Shown here one piece after another: positions 32,722-44,755 of a stretch of DNA of 64,000 nucleotides. Each line of letters starts with the position of its first letter. Within the stretch, counting starts at the first letter, position 1. Origin of the DNA: Rheum nobile (taxonomy: Eukaryota > Streptophyta > Magnoliopsida > Caryophyllales > Polygonaceae); the NCBI GenBank assembly GCA_027886185.1, contig WOAB01000859.1, positions 124,001-188,000 of the forward strand, read 5' to 3'. The position numbers were made by a program, and so were the translations under genes. The notes below the pieces were generated by a model that was not told where the DNA came from, did no database searches, and saw only the letters and a program-made list of their open reading frames with translations.

Positions 32722-34575
32722 ATGTTTTATTCTATTTTTGTAGTTACTATATCTTCTGAACACCTCAAATTCACTCTCCGCTCAATTGTTGAAACAAAAA
32801 ACAAGTTGAACGACACAAATTTCCTTGATTGGGAAAGAAATATGAGAATCGTTCTCAGGTCTGAGGGACAAGAGAATGTCCTTGAAATCCCCATCCCAGA
32901 GCTGACTGCCACCTCATCTAATGAGGATAAGGCACGTCCCAAATACAGGGAAGACAAGAAGAGGGGAACAATTTCCACTTCAGGTATTTACGTTACTGAA
33001 ATCTTATCAACCAAGTCTCATTCTTGGATATTAGATTCCGGATGTGGTTCCCACATTATTTCGAATGTGCAGGGACTGAAAAATAGGAGACGGTTGCAGA
33101 AGGGTGAGATAGATCTCCGCATAGGAAATGGAGCAGGGGTTGCTGCACTTGCTATTGAAGATTATAGTCTACCTCTACCTTCTGGATTAGTTTTAGAACT
33201 TTATAATTGTTATTTTGTTCCTTCTATTACTAAGAATTTGATTTCAATTTTAGTTTTGAACCTTGAGGGTTATGATTTTGTCATTAAAGATTGTTTTTCC
33301 ATTTATAAGAATGACATTTTCTATGCTCGAGCCCATATGAGTAGTGGTGGACTATACATACTGGATCTCAAATCTGGAATTTATGACGTTGATACAAAGA
33401 GGCAAAAGTCGAATGATATAAGTGAAGCCAATCTATGGCATTGTCGCTTGGGTCACATTAGCATCAAACGCATGAAGGAACTCTAAACAATTGGTAGCCT
33501 AAAGTAATTTGATTTAGAATCATTTGAAACATGTGAGTCATGTCTGATGGGCAAGATGACAAGGTCACCTTTCATTGGTACAAGTAAGAGGACTATTGAG
33601 CTCTTAGCTCTCATACATACCGATGTGTGTGAACCTATGAGCACAGAAGCTAGGAGAGGCTATCGATACTTCATTACATTTACTGATGATTTTAGTAGAT
33701 ATGGGTATATCTACTTAATGAAGCATAAATCTGAGTCCTTTGAAAAGTTCAAAGAATTCCAGAATGAAGTTGAGACACAGACTGGCAAGAAGATAAAGGC
33801 ACTCCGATCAGATCGAGGAGGCGAATATCTGATCCAAGAATTTGACCATCACTTGAGAAGTTGTGGCATTTTGACACAGCTGACTCCACCAGGCACACCA
33901 CAGTTGAATGGTGTATCTGAGAGGAGAAACAGGACATTGTTAGACATGGTCCGATCAATGATGAGCTTTGCTGATCTTCCTACATCCTTTTGGGGATATG
34001 CCCTCACCACTGCTGCGTTTACACTAAACAGGACTCCATCACGATCAGTTGACAAGACACCACATGAGATATGGTATGGAAAAGTTCTTAGCTTGTCATT
34101 TCTGAAGGTCTGGGGACGCAAGGCTTATGTAAAGTGTTTACTATCTGATAAGCTAGCACCCAAATCAGACAAATACTTCTTTATAGGTTACCCCAAGGAA
34201 ACAAGAGGGTATTATTTCTACATTCCCGCTGAGAACAAAGTGTTTGTTGCTCGGGATAGTGTCTTTTTGGAAAATGATTTATTTTCCAAGAAGCCAAGTG
34301 GGAGAAATGTTCAGCTTGATGAGATTCAAGTTGAGCAACAAACCCAACAACACGAGGACATGGACGATGTCACTGAGGAACTTGACTTTGGAGGCGTACC
34401 TTGTCAAAGGGAAACCACCCAGATTCAAGATGCAATTCCTCAAGTAGATGAAGCACCTGAGGTCCCGCATACAGATGTGGTCAATCCTTCTGCTGAAGTC
34501 TCTCCTATTGTTGGACCACTTTGGAGATCAAATAGGCCAAGGCAGCAGCTAGACGATATGAGGATTACGTCTTGA
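32722..34575 (+). pseudogene. copia gag (deleted)-protease-integrase
   Basis: The gag start reads TKNKLNDTNFLDWERNMRIV, then jumps after about 50 residues into a linker. The rest of gag, including any CCHC knuckle, is deleted. Protease follows as SWILDSGCGSHI near 33026-33061. The pre-integrase domain has LWHCRLGHIS and CESCLMGKM (HHCC finger). The integrase core has HTDVCEP, RSDRGGEY and NGVSERRNR, so Asp, Asp and Glu are all present. In-frame TAA codons at 33484-33486 and 33505-33507 and a frame shift near 34565 before RT break the polyprotein. Integrase inserts the cDNA in the nucleus. Confidence 0.85.
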
Positions 34576-35561
34576 CTGCTAGCATTGACGTTATACTTTT
34601 AGAGAACGGTGAGCCTATGACCTATAAGCAAGCAATGGCGGACCCCGACTCCGAGAAATGGCTGGTAGCCATGAAATCCGAAATGGACTCCATGTCTGAG
34701 AATCAAGTCTGGGATTTGATAGATTTGCTTGATGGGGTAAAACCCATTGGATGCAAATAGGTCTTTAAGATCAAGACATGCAAGGATGGAAACGTTTCTG
34801 TCTATAAGGCAAGACTAGTTGCCAAAAGATTTAGACATGTTCATGGTACTGACTATGATGAAACGTTCGCACAGGTCGTTATGATCAGGTCCATTAGGAT
34901 ACTCCTAGCGATAGCCGCTTATTATGATTATGAGATTTGACAAATGGATGTCAAGACCGCTTTTGTAAATGGATTTTTAGAAGAGGATGTATACATGATG
35001 CAACCAGAAGGTTTTGAGGATCCAGAAAACCCTAGGAGAGTATGCCAGCTTAAGAAGTCCATTTATGGACTTAAGAAAGCATCCGGGAGTTGGAATCTTC
35101 ATTTTGATGAAGTGGTCAGAAAGTTTGACTTGATCAGATGCGAAGAAGAGTCTTGTGTCTACAAGAAGTTTAGTGGGAGCAAAGTGGCCTTCCTAGTTCT
35201 ATATGTGGATGACATATTACTCATTCGGAATGACATTCCTATGTTGGAGACAGTTAAGGAGTGACTTAAGAAGTATTTCTCAATAAAGGACTTAGGAGAT
35301 GCTGAGTACATATTAGGCATTAAGATCTATATAGATAGATCTAAGAGACTTATTGGTCTGAGTTAGGGAACTTATGTAGATAAGGTTCTTGATAGATTCA
35401 ATATGCTGAACACTAAGAAAGGGTTCCTGCCTATGCAGCATGGCTTACATCTCAACAAGAGCCAGTGTCCTAAAATACCTGGTGAGACTGAGAGGATGAG
35501 TAGGATTCCCTATTCCTCAACCATAGGATCCATCATGTATGAAATGACTTGTACTCGCCTA
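34576..35561 (+). pseudogene. copia reverse transcriptase, first part
   Basis: The frame contains MTYKQAMADPDSEKWLVAMK, VYKARLVAKRFRHVHGTDYD, QMDVKTAFVNGFLEEDVYMM, SIYGLKKASGSWNLHFDE and LYVDDILLI. The YVDD box is intact. Stops lie at 34758-34760 (TAG), 34938-34940 (TGA), 35262-35264 (TGA) and 35364-35366 (TAG). The first three replace Trp and the last replaces Gln, judged against the family consensus. The frame ends at the GCCTA duplication of the Tekay-like insertion and resumes at 39310. Confidence 0.85.
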
Positions 35562-37804
35562 TGTAACACCCCCAAATATTCCCTTGGAAAGGCATTACCG
35601 CCAGTGACCTCAGATGTTCTGTCCGATGTCACCCAAGGCTTTACCAGTTAATATAAATCATCAAACAACAATTATGATACAAAATATCATAACTTTCATT
35701 TAAAATCATTATCTCGGCATTACATCCATAATCCGAAAGACAACCAAAATACAGCGGAAGACTTAATACAAGATATATTTAACACAGCGGAAGACTTTAA
35801 ATAACCAACAAAAGGGTCTTGATCGCAATGATCACCCGTCAAGGATCTCGACCTGAATAAACTTATCAAAAACACCGTTTGCGTCCATAGTCGCTCTAGC
35901 CTTCACAGGATGGCAACTTATCTGATGTGCCGAATCGAACGGATGACACCAGCCAACCATGCAGAGAACAATTATGGTTGGTTAGTCTAATGAAAGACTA
36001 AGCAAGGGTACAAGCAGAGTGGTTCGAGTGATCGTAACCGTTTACTATCATTGTCCCTCGAATAATAACCGACGGAACGATACATAACCCGGTACTTTCA
36101 CTGAATGATTATTAATAGATATGCACTGAAGAGAAAACTCCAAAGGTAATGAGCCTTATAGGAAATTATGACAACTGTTTGGGAACATTTAAAGTTTCAC
36201 ACAAGCTTTTAATTAAATCAAGACGAGCTTTCCTAGCTGCACTACAGCCTAGTTGCACTACTCGTCTGAAGGTATATTAATTATGTGCGACAACGACACT
36301 TAACTCATTTAATTCCAAAATGATCATCCCGTTATAAGCTTTTAAATCTCCTCACAAGAGATATCGGATCTCCTCACTAGAGATATCAGATCTCCTCACA
36401 AGAGATGAAGAAGGGATGAACCCCAAGAGATAACATCTCCTCACAAGAGATATCAAATCTCCTCACAAGAGATGAAGAAGGGATGAACCCCAAGATTTAT
36501 TAATTATGTGCTTAACCGCACTTATCTTATTAAATTACAACACACACACTAATGTTAAGGCTCTTAACATTATTCTGAGTAACCACGGAAGTTTAAGACA
36601 CAGGGTGACCTTACATCCACCCAGATTGCACTTACAAGGTGCTTACACTTAACTCACAGGGTGACAATTATGTCCACCCAGATTGCACTAGCTAGGTGCT
36701 TAATACACAAGATGTCAATTATGCCTATCCAATTGCGCTAGCAAGGCGCTTAAAACACCTCCTACCTTAACGGGGGTAGGAAGCATAGGTCATGACCCTT
36801 AAATTATTCGGAAATTATCCCGAGGAGTACCAAGTTATAAAGAAACGACTAATCCTTAACTGGATTAGCGTTCCTACGAATATTAAGTTATAAAGAAACG
36901 ACTAATCCTTATCTGGACTTAGCATTCCTACGAACATTAAGTTATAAAGAAACGACTAATCCTTATCTGGACTTAGCGTTCCTACGAACCCACGTGCTAT
37001 TCTAGCATTAAGTTCACATTAAATTCACAACAATACCATCACGGTAATTAAAAAATATAATAGCGTTGTTCTAACAGATATACAACCTGATATAACATCA
37101 CCTTTTAATCACGTTATTTATGAAATTAGTTCCCAAACGAAACCAACAGTTCACTCTAATTTAATTAACAATTAAACAATTGATAATTAATGAAAACATG
37201 TAATGATTAAGCAAGAGCGAACCGCCACTTGCCTGAAGTAGATTCGACGATGAATCTAGACGAGACGACTACTGATGATATCCCTTCCGAGGATATGGCC
37301 TATGCTTCAGATAGCTTGCTCGATCGATTTCGGGTTAAATCTGGACTGAAATGGATTTGGGCTTCTCGACCCAACAAGGAATTAATTAATGCAAAAGGGG
37401 GCCCACCCTTTTGTCTTCTTCCTTCTTACATCAACAAAGCAATAACACAACAACAACACAACAAGCACATCAGCTCAGCTACGCCTTCAACACGCCGCGA
37501 AGGGGCTCCTTGCCACCGGGCCGATTCGCGTCGCCGGGAGTGCAGCCACCAGCAGCAGCTAGCAGGTCACGCCCACAGCAGCAACAACGAACAGTAGCGG
37601 TGACGGCAAATCCGGCGAGCAACAGTGGCGCGGCAGCGGCTCGACTCCGTCTTCACCGGGAAGGAAGGAGACGACGCCGGGAGAGTAGGAGCGGTGGAGC
37701 AGCACAACTGGCTCGGCTCACGCAGCTCACGAACAGCGGCTCCGGATTGGGTCGCCGGCGGGAAGGACAACCGAGAGGGAGATCGGGAGAGAGAGAGAAA
37801 GACG

Positions 37805-37810
<6 letters not shown>

Positions 37811-37848
<38 letters not shown>
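37811..37848. repeat. (GA)n microsatellite
   Basis: A 38-bp GA run just downstream (minus sense) of the LTR TATA box. Long frames that cross it are artefacts. Confidence 0.9.
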
Positions 37849-37885
37849 CTCCCTTTTATAGCCATGATATTTGGAGATATTTTGG

Positions 37886-37975
37886 AGATATTTGTACAAA
37901 TATCTTGTATAAATATCTCGTACAAATATCTTGTATAAATATCTTGTACAAATATCTTGTATAAATATCTCGTAC
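37886..37975 (-). repeat. palindromic 13-bp repeat array in LTR U3
   Basis: Six 13-bp units alternating AAATATCTTGTAT/C and AAATATCTCGTAC (37898-37975), preceded by a perfect 20-bp palindrome at 37886-37905. It occupies the U3 position that holds GC-rich stem-loops in the two other Tekay-type LTRs; the flanking LTR sequence is homologous on both sides. Confidence 0.8.
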
Positions 37976-38202
37976 AGGGAAAGTTTGGTATAGGTTTTAA
38001 ACCCCGGAAATTATATATTTGTATCCAAACAAATATTCTAAATCCCGAAAATACATCGAATGTATTTTATACCACTCAAGGAATTATTACGGAGATCATG
38101 GATATTACAGAAAATCCAAACTCCACTGAAAGCGAAAATATTTATAGAACGAAGGATGGGAAAATTACCCAAATATCCTTACTAAAATTGAGGGGTATTA
38201 CA

Positions 38203-39197
38203 TTACTACCCCCTTAAGAAAAGTTTCGACCCCGGAACTTGGCTAAACCAATGAGGAAACTGCCTCACCACCAATCTTACTATCTGAACTTAATAACCTT
38301 AATCACTTTATCATCAAAATTACTCTTAGAGAGATCAATCGGTTCCTTAATCACAACATCAACTTACAACTTTATCTCCATACAACATACCATGTAATAA
38401 TTCTGATTAACTCCATATGATCAGGTCTACCTTAGCATAATGGTCTCCCAAAATCATCATAACGACATTAATGTACCTTTAAATAGGAGAACACACATTT
38501 CCATTTCCTTATATGAGCAATCCCGAGCTCACACATTAACTTCTTATAACCAAACGTTAAACCTTAATAACCTCGAATCTTATGACCTTAATTTCCTTAA
38601 AGATATCCCCCATAATTCCATTGCTTATCATCATCGGATTTGGCCCTTATGCCAAATTCTAACTTGGGATCCTTTCGGTAATGACTTAACTTATTCCTTT
38701 AATCACTTTATAACTTAAACCTTTAAGATTCCTTAATTTTCTCCAACATAATCACCACACTTTATATTCCTCGAAACAGATCACATGAGATATTACTCTT
38801 AATTCCTTAAGATATCATTCTGAAAATGATTCATCCACATTAATCCTTATAACACGAATTCACATATGATACTACTCCTATTTCCTCAAAGATAGTTGTA
38901 CCATAAGCCTTATAGATGACATACTTACAAGATGTCAATCCTTGATAATTCCCAAGAGTCCTAACTCTTCATCCTCTGAAAATTCCACTGATCAAGTCCA
39001 ACGACTCGTATTGTCTTAAATGACTTATTTCCAACTTAAAATCCTTATATTCACACACAATCTACTATCCATCCAGGACTTAATTGCATCATTTCCTTAT
39101 ATTACCTCAAACGAATCTCAAATAGATCTCCCCAAAGGACACCTATGATTTCGTATACTTGGCTTTTCCAAAAGCTTTAACCATTGGTCCTACATGG
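38203..39197 (-). other. 3' internal remnant of the deleted Tekay-like element
   Basis: Contains the PPT and the conserved CGGGGTCGAAACTTTT block next to the LTR (also at 21030). The remainder is AT-rich, with no frame showing polymerase or integrase motifs. Confidence 0.55.
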
Positions 39198-39309
39198 ATC
39201 ATGGATATTACAGAAAATCCAAACTCCACTGAAAGCGAAAAATTTATAGAACAAAGGAAGGGAAAATTACCCAAATATCCTTACTAAAATTGAGGGGTAT
39301 TATAGCCTA

Positions 39310-39675
39310 GATGTTGCATATGCTTTGAGTATGTGTAGCATGTACCAATCAAACCCGGGTGATGCACATTGGAGTGCAACCAAGAACATCATGAAGTACT
39401 TGAGAAGGACTAGGCATGATCTCTTGGTATTTGGAGGTGATGATGAGGTGGTCGTCAAGGGCTATACTGATGCAAGTTTCCAGACAGATAAAGATGATTT
39501 TGAATCTCAGTCTGGATACGTCTTCATTCTGAATGGAGGAGTCGTTAGCTGGAAGAGCTCGAAATCCATACATATTCTACGAAAGTACCACATGATCAAA
39601 CACTATGTTGATAGAGGAGACGTGAGGATGTGCAAAGTGCACACAAACGATAACATTGTAGATCCTTTGACCAAG
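39310..39675 (+). pseudogene. copia RT end and RNase H
   Basis: The frame resumes exactly after the target duplication: DVAYALSMCSMYQSNPG, then HWSATKNIMKYLRRTRHDLL, GYTDASFQTDKDDFESQSGY and VSWKSSKS. RNase H shows the Asp of YTDASF. The segment usually found between KSS and HYIR is partly missing or altered (IHILRKYHMIKHYVDRGDVR). It ends DPLTK at the CCAAG duplication of the Athila-type insertion; the last codons are at 46712-46791. Confidence 0.8.
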
Positions 39676-39944
39676 TGATAAGCACTACTTTATAGGGATT
39701 AAGTAAGAGTCATTAGAGGGTTTATTGGTGTCATTCAGGTAGATTTAGACACATTCATGTGTATGGCGTTTGGAGGCAAAGTTTGGTGTTTTTGGAGATG
39801 TTTAAGCTACTGTGGATATCTAGGAGACACTGAGGAAGGAAGCCACCAAGGAAAGACGCCAAAGGAGTGAAGAGACGAGTTGAGGAGCGGTGCGAGAGAT
39901 TGCAAGGAAGAGCTTTGAAGAGGAGATGTTACTGGAGCCTTGCC

Positions 39945-40128
39945 GCACCCGCGCCGAAGACCACCGCCCATGCGGTGGAAGAAGCAGAAACCAGACAAGA
40001 TTCTGGAGTCCCACCGCACCCAGCGGTGGGCACTGCCGCACCTGCGGCGAGGTCGTCAGAGAAGTGGACAGAAGCCACTGGAGAGCCACCGCACCCAGCG
40101 GTGGGATGCACCGCACCCGCGGTGGAGA
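39945..40128 (+). repeat. GC-rich stem-loop cluster in 5' LTR
   Basis: CCACCGC-CCAT-GCGGTGG (39961-39978), CCCACCGC-ACCCA-GCGGTGGG (40010-40030), GCCGC-ACCT-GCGGC, CCACCGC-ACCCA-GCGGTGG and CACCGC-ACCC-GCGGTG. The cluster ends about 108 bp before the TATTTAAG box. The 3' LTR has the same set (45566-45749), with loop CCCT instead of CCAT at 45582-45599. Confidence 0.8.
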
Positions 40129-40235
40129 CGCGCTGAAGATATTTCCGAGTTTTTATTTCCCATTTTATTTTATTTCCGAGACTTTGTTTCCAAGTTTGTT
40201 TATTTCTTTTGTTTATTTATGAATTATTTCCTGAG

Positions 40236-40243
40236 TATTTAAG
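40236..40243 (+). promoter_or_regulatory. LTR TATA-like box
   Basis: TATTTAAG in AGTATTTAAGTTAAG. The equivalent box is at 45857-45864 in the 3' LTR and in other Athila-type LTRs (58351-58358 and 3247-3254 inverted; TATTTAAT at 56181). Confidence 0.5.
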
Positions 40244-41095
40244 TTAAGTTTAAGACTCTTTTAGAGAGAATCAATTCTTTAACCCTAGTTGCCACCTTTC
40301 GTCGTTTTTCTCTCACAAACCCTAATGGAGAACTAAACCTCCATTGTTGCACTTGACATTTTGAAGCTAGCAATTGATTGGTTGTGAGTTTTCTACTCTT
40401 GTTCGTTTTCCTATCTAGTTGGATTAATTCTCTTGTGCTTGAATGTTTATTGAATCTTATTGATTTATCTAGACTGATCACCTAGGTTTATTGATATTAT
40501 CCATATAGCTAGGACTTGTGATTCCGGGTTCGGGTTGCATATCTAGTAGCAAACACGATTTACATGAGCGGGTTGCGAGTGTTCATCGTGAGAGAGAGTT
40601 AATTGCATGTTATAGTAATGGGTTGTTTCTATTGCATGTATCTTGTTAAATCCTTGGTTGAATGCTATTGCTTTGTTGAGTCTTGAAGGTTTTCGGATTT
40701 GACCTAGTAATAAGTACTATTAGGGCTGGTAGAACTAATAGTTACCTATGATCGGGATAAGGACATCTATAGGAAAGATAAGAACTTGAGGCTAATAGAA
40801 TTCAGTGATCAACCATATCTCTTGTTGTGTGGATCTTTTGTCAGGTGTGACGTTTTTCCCCACCATATTCACAACCTTTACTTGCGAATTTGTTTACTTG
40901 TTTTCTTGCTTTATTTACTTGGTTACTAAGAAACTCATACAACAACCCCCCCTAGTTCCTAGTTGTTAGTTTATGAAACACAAGAATTGATAACCTGATT
41001 CCTTGTGGGATCGACCCTGACTTGCTTGCTATACTCTTTAGTAGGTACTTTAGGATTTCTTTGATTAGGCATACGACTTTTAGCTCTGTCAAATT

Positions 41096-41113
41096 TGGCG
41101 CCGTTGCCGGGGA
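41096..41113 (+). other. primer-binding site (tRNA-Asp)
   Basis: TGGCGCCGTTGCCGGGGA, the usual Athila-type PBS, four bases after the LTR. Confidence 0.9.
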
Positions 41114-41170
41114 ATCAAATTTTCTGTTTTTGTGATTTGTTTGTTACCAACCTTGGTGTGAACCTATCAT

Positions 41171-43906
41171 ATGGTTCACACTCGTGCTACTAACTCACCT
41201 CTTCTTGATTTTGATCCAGAGATTGAGAGAACTTTGTCCCAGGAACGCATAGTGAACCGTACTTTGGTTTTCGACAACCCTGCATTCGAGATGGGGGACG
41301 CTGATAGAACATTGAGGTAGTTGACTGCACCTGACATGCAGCAACAACCTTTGGCTGTAGTGATCCTTGCTATGGGAGCGAACGTGAACTTTGAGTTGAA
41401 GTCGGGGCTGATTCATTTGCTCCCAACTTTTCATGGACTGGCTGGAGAGGACCCAATCAAGCATCTGGGCAAATTCCACACAGTCTGCATGAGCATGAAA
41501 CCGGCGAATGTTACTGAGGAGCAGATAAAGATGAGAGCTTTTGGGTTTACTCTGAAAGACACTGCTGATGACTGGTATTACCATCTTCCTACTGGGAGCA
41601 TTGACACGTGGACCAAGCTTCATAAGGCATTTCTCGAGAAATATTTCCCTGCAAAGAACACAAACAGTTTGAAGAAAGCTATTAGCAACATTGAGCAGGA
41701 AGCTGATGAGAGCATGTATGATTACTATGAGCGGTTCAAGAGACTTTGCTCAAGCTGTCCGTTCCACGGGTACTCCAATCAAGATCTGGTGCTCCACCTT
41801 TACAATGGTCTGTTGGACAATGAAAGGAGGATTGTCGACGCTGCATGTGGCGGCAATATTCTCAACACAACACCGGCAGCAACTATGGAGAAGATTCAGG
41901 AGATGGCAGAGGGCACAAGAAATTTCGGCAGAGCTTCTACCAAGAGAGGAGTCAATGTTGCTGACTCTAGTCACTCTGCGTATGCCAATGATATTGCTGA
42001 GTTGAAGGACATGGTGAGGAGACTTACGCTGCAAGAAACTCCTCAGCAACTCAAAGCGTGTGGGGTCTGTGCCGATCAATTCCACCCCACTGACGCCTGT
42101 CCTCAACTACAAGATGATTCGCCTGCTGAAGTAAACGCTGTAGGAGGTTATGGAGATCCAAGACCTCGGCATGATCCCTACTCCAAAACTTATAATCCGG
42201 GATGGAGAGACCACCCAAATTTTAGATGGAGGGATCAACAGCAACAGCCTCAGTTTCAACAATAACAGCAGCCAAGACTTCAATTTCTACAAAGGTCGCA
42301 AGATCCATAACCTGATGCGTCTCTTTCAACGGCAGATATGCTCCAAGCCTTGACGAAACATTTCACTACTCATGTTCAAGCCACAACGTCAAGCATAAAG
42401 AATTTGGAAATGCAGGTGAGCCAAATGGCTGAAGCCATCACGAGGATCGATGCAAAGATGTCGAGAAATCTACCATCTCAAACGGTAGTTAACCCACGGG
42501 CAAATGTTAATGATGTGACCCTTATAAGTGGAAAGCAATTGCATGTCGATCCTAGTGCTGAAGAGGACGACTCAGGAAAAGTGGGTATTCTGGAAAATGA
42601 CCGCACCTGCGGCGAGCATGAAAAGGAGGGACATAATGTTCTGTCAAGTTCACCGCACCCCACGGTGTCACCCACCGCACCCAGCGGTGGCGGTACTGTT
42701 TCTCGAGAAAATTATGGGGATCCACCGCACCCGGCGGTGACCTCTGGCCGCACCCGCGGCGAGACTTCTGGAGCTATTGTTGAGCCTTATGTGGACACCT
42801 ACGTTCGTCCATACTTTCCTCCTCTCGGTTCCGAGAAGCCACCCGCCCCATTTCCAGAGGCGCTCAAGGAGAGAAGGGTAGTCGACGACAAGGACCTCTT
42901 CGAAACTTTCAGCAAGTGTGAGGTTAACATCCTTTTGCTCAAACTTGTTAAAAGGTTTCCCAAGTATGCTCGGTTCTTGAAGGAGCTCTGCACGATCAAG
43001 AGGAACCAGAAGCATAAGAAAAAGAAGCAGGTCCAGGTGAGCGAGCAAGTATCTGCTGTATTTAAAAAGCGTTTGCCCAAGAAGTACAGTGATCCAGGTA
43101 TGTTCTCTATCCCTTGCATCATTGGTGAGACAAAGATTGATAAGGCTATGCTAGATCTTGGTGCAGCTATTAATGTCTTACCATTGTCATTCTATGAGTC
43201 CCTTGGTCTGCCACCACTATAGGACACTAGACTAGTTATTCAATTAGCTGATGGAACCAATGTCTACCCGAAAGGGGTTGTTGAGGATGTCCTTGTTATG
43301 GTAGATACGCTGATTTTCCCCACTGATTTTTATGTTCTTGATATGGATGGTGGTACAGGTGCACATACGCTGTTAGATAGACCTTTCATGAAAACTGCAA
43401 ATACCACATATGATGTTAGAAGTGGGAAATTAACTATGGAATTTGATGGGGATGGAGTTGAATATAACATATATGATATGAAACCCGTCATTAATACCTC
43501 TTTGAACTTTGTTGATATAATGAGTCATAAACCTTTGGATGAATTGCAACCTATACTAGAGGATCCCATAGTTGACTTGCCTGTCGATATTACTGTATCT
43601 TCTAATTTGCAGGAAGTCACGGCTTTATTGGATGAGAAGGGTGAGTCTCCTACTTCTCTTTTGGGCTTTGGCCCCATTATGCTAACTCCGAGAGAGAAGC
43701 TCTTTCCCTCTATGGTGCAGGCCCCTGAAGTTGAAGTTAAACACCCCCCTGATCGATCTAAGCATGGGGGGAAGACGACTATGAAGGCCAAGGTGGAGGA
43801 GCCGTTGAAAAAGAGGAATGGTCTAAGGTTCAAACCTTTCCATGATTGGTTCAGGAAGGAGGTGCTGAATGAGAGGGTACCTAAGGAACCCGATGATGTG
43901 GATTAA
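41171..43906 (+). pseudogene. gag-protease of the Athila-type element, four or more nonsense codons
   Basis: One frame from ATG at 41171 (MVHTRATNSPLLDF) to 43906, with stops at 41318 (TAG), 42263 (TAA), 42308 (TAA) and 43220 (TAG). Each stop is one C-to-T step from Gln. The gag domain lies at about 41321-41960 (FHGLAGEDPIKHLGKFHTVC, MRAFGFTLKDTADDWYYHLP, LHKAFLEKYFP). A Cys/His stretch CGVCADQFHPTDAC lies near 42058-42099. A coiled segment (QALTKHFTTHVQATTSSIKN) follows. The protease has MLDLGAAINVLPLSFYESLG near 43150-43210, with DLG for the catalytic DTG/DSG. Between them lies an insert-like segment of translated stem-loop repeats (42600-42780). The frame stops where RT would start in autonomous relatives. 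Confidence 0.85.
42600..42775 (+). repeat. stem-loop cluster inside the gag-pro frame
   Basis: CCGC-ACCT-GCGG (42601), a CACCGC-ACCCCA-CGGTG copy, CCACCGC-ACCCA-GCGGTGG (42672-42690), CACCGC-ACCCG-GCGGTG and CCGC-ACCC-GCGG. They are translated in frame as Pro/His/Ser/Thr-rich sequence (HPTVSPTAPSGGG, DPPHPAVTSGRTRG) without breaking the reading frame. Confidence 0.75.
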
Positions 43907-44107
43907 GGTTGTTCGAGTAGTATGTCGAGCCAATGCCATTAACTAAGGCGTTGCTCGGGAGGCAACCCGAGGTATCGTTTTTCCTTCTTTCCTTTATCTT
44001 TGAGATTTCATCGCATAGCTAGGTAGTTTGTTTTTGCTTCTATTTCGTTTCGCCTGTGCACTAACACGCAGGTACATAAGAAAATGAGCAAAATGAGGTT
44101 CTAGAGA

Positions 44108-44150
44108 GCTCACCGCACCCCGCGGTGAGCAGCACACCGCACCCGCGGTG
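44108..44150 (+). repeat. paired GC stem-loops in the 3' UTR
   Basis: GCTCACCGC-ACCCC-GCGGTGAGC (44108-44130), a perfect 9-bp stem, followed by CACCGC-ACCC-GCGGTG (44135-44150). Confidence 0.8.
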
Positions 44151-44755
44151 GGCACCCTTTACTTTCTGCTTGTTCTAAAATAAAATAAAAATCTGAAAAA
44201 ACCTTAAACGGATTTAAAAAAAAAAAAAAATTTACCGTAGGCCAGCTATCCAAAGTTCCCCATGGAGAGACGGTGCGCATCATGTTGTCAAAGGAGGAGT
44301 CATTAGCCCCACACATTTTTTTGGCAACGATGATGGCCCTACAATTGACAGTTGAGGAGGAGGAACACTAGAGCCCCCATCACGATTACATATGGGCTCT
44401 ACAATGTGTTTGTTGAAGGCCGTGCAACCCCGACATCCTTGCTATGCCACTACTCACCATAATGGATTATTTGGCTGCACGATAGAGATGAATTGAAGAC
44501 ACCCACACAACACCAGCGACCTGTGCGTATAATGAAGACCGCCAGCAACAAACGAAGTGTCCAAGCCCGCTCGGCGACGTTGTGAGTTATTTTTTTGCTT
44601 TTCCCTGTGCTTCTATTCTTTTTGTCTTTCATTACATTGAGGACAATGCAATGTTTAAGCATGGGGGAGAGTTCTATACTTGCTACGTCGCTGAGGAGAA
44701 AAAAAAAAAAAATTTGAAAAAGCCAAAAATTTGAAAAAAAGGCTAAAATAGAAAT

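Larger units (their letters stand above)
35562..38202 (-). repeat. 3' LTR of the deleted Tekay-like element (2641 bp)
   Basis: It ends TGTAATACCCC (minus start) and GGGGGTGTTACA. It aligns with 5209-7532 but has local expansions: three copies of a GGACTTAGCGTTCCTACGAA-type phrase (36840-36990) and repeated CTCCTCACAAGAGATATC blocks (36350-36480). The TATA box is the rc of 37853-37860. Confidence 0.8.
35562..39304 (-). mobile_element. Tekay-like element with most of its body deleted
   Basis: Flanked by GCCTA (35557-35561 and 39305-39309). In minus orientation there is a 107-bp stub of the 5' LTR (39304-39198), then about 1 kb of 3' internal sequence ending in a purine tract (AAGGGGGTAG, rc near 38207-38216), then a full 3' LTR (38202-35562). 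Everything from within the 5' LTR to the 3' internal region is missing, a deletion after insertion because the target duplication is intact. No coding domain remains. Confidence 0.85.
39676..41091 (+). repeat. 5' LTR of the gag-pro element
   Basis: TGATAAGCAC to CTCTGTCA. The stem-loop cluster lies at 39945-40128, the TATTTAAG box at 40236-40243, and GGGATCGACCCT near the end. Short frames inside are non-coding. Confidence 0.9.

Noticed and set aside
37411..37938. 175-codon plus-strand frame in the Tekay LTR
   Set aside because: It crosses a GA microsatellite and lies antisense in transcribed LTR sequence. The Gln/Arg-rich content reflects repeats.
42600..42775. regularly spaced GC repeats as a CRISPR array
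   Set aside because: This is a plant nuclear context. The repeats are imperfect stem-loops in LTRs, a gag frame and UTRs, with no uniform repeat-spacer length and no cas genes.
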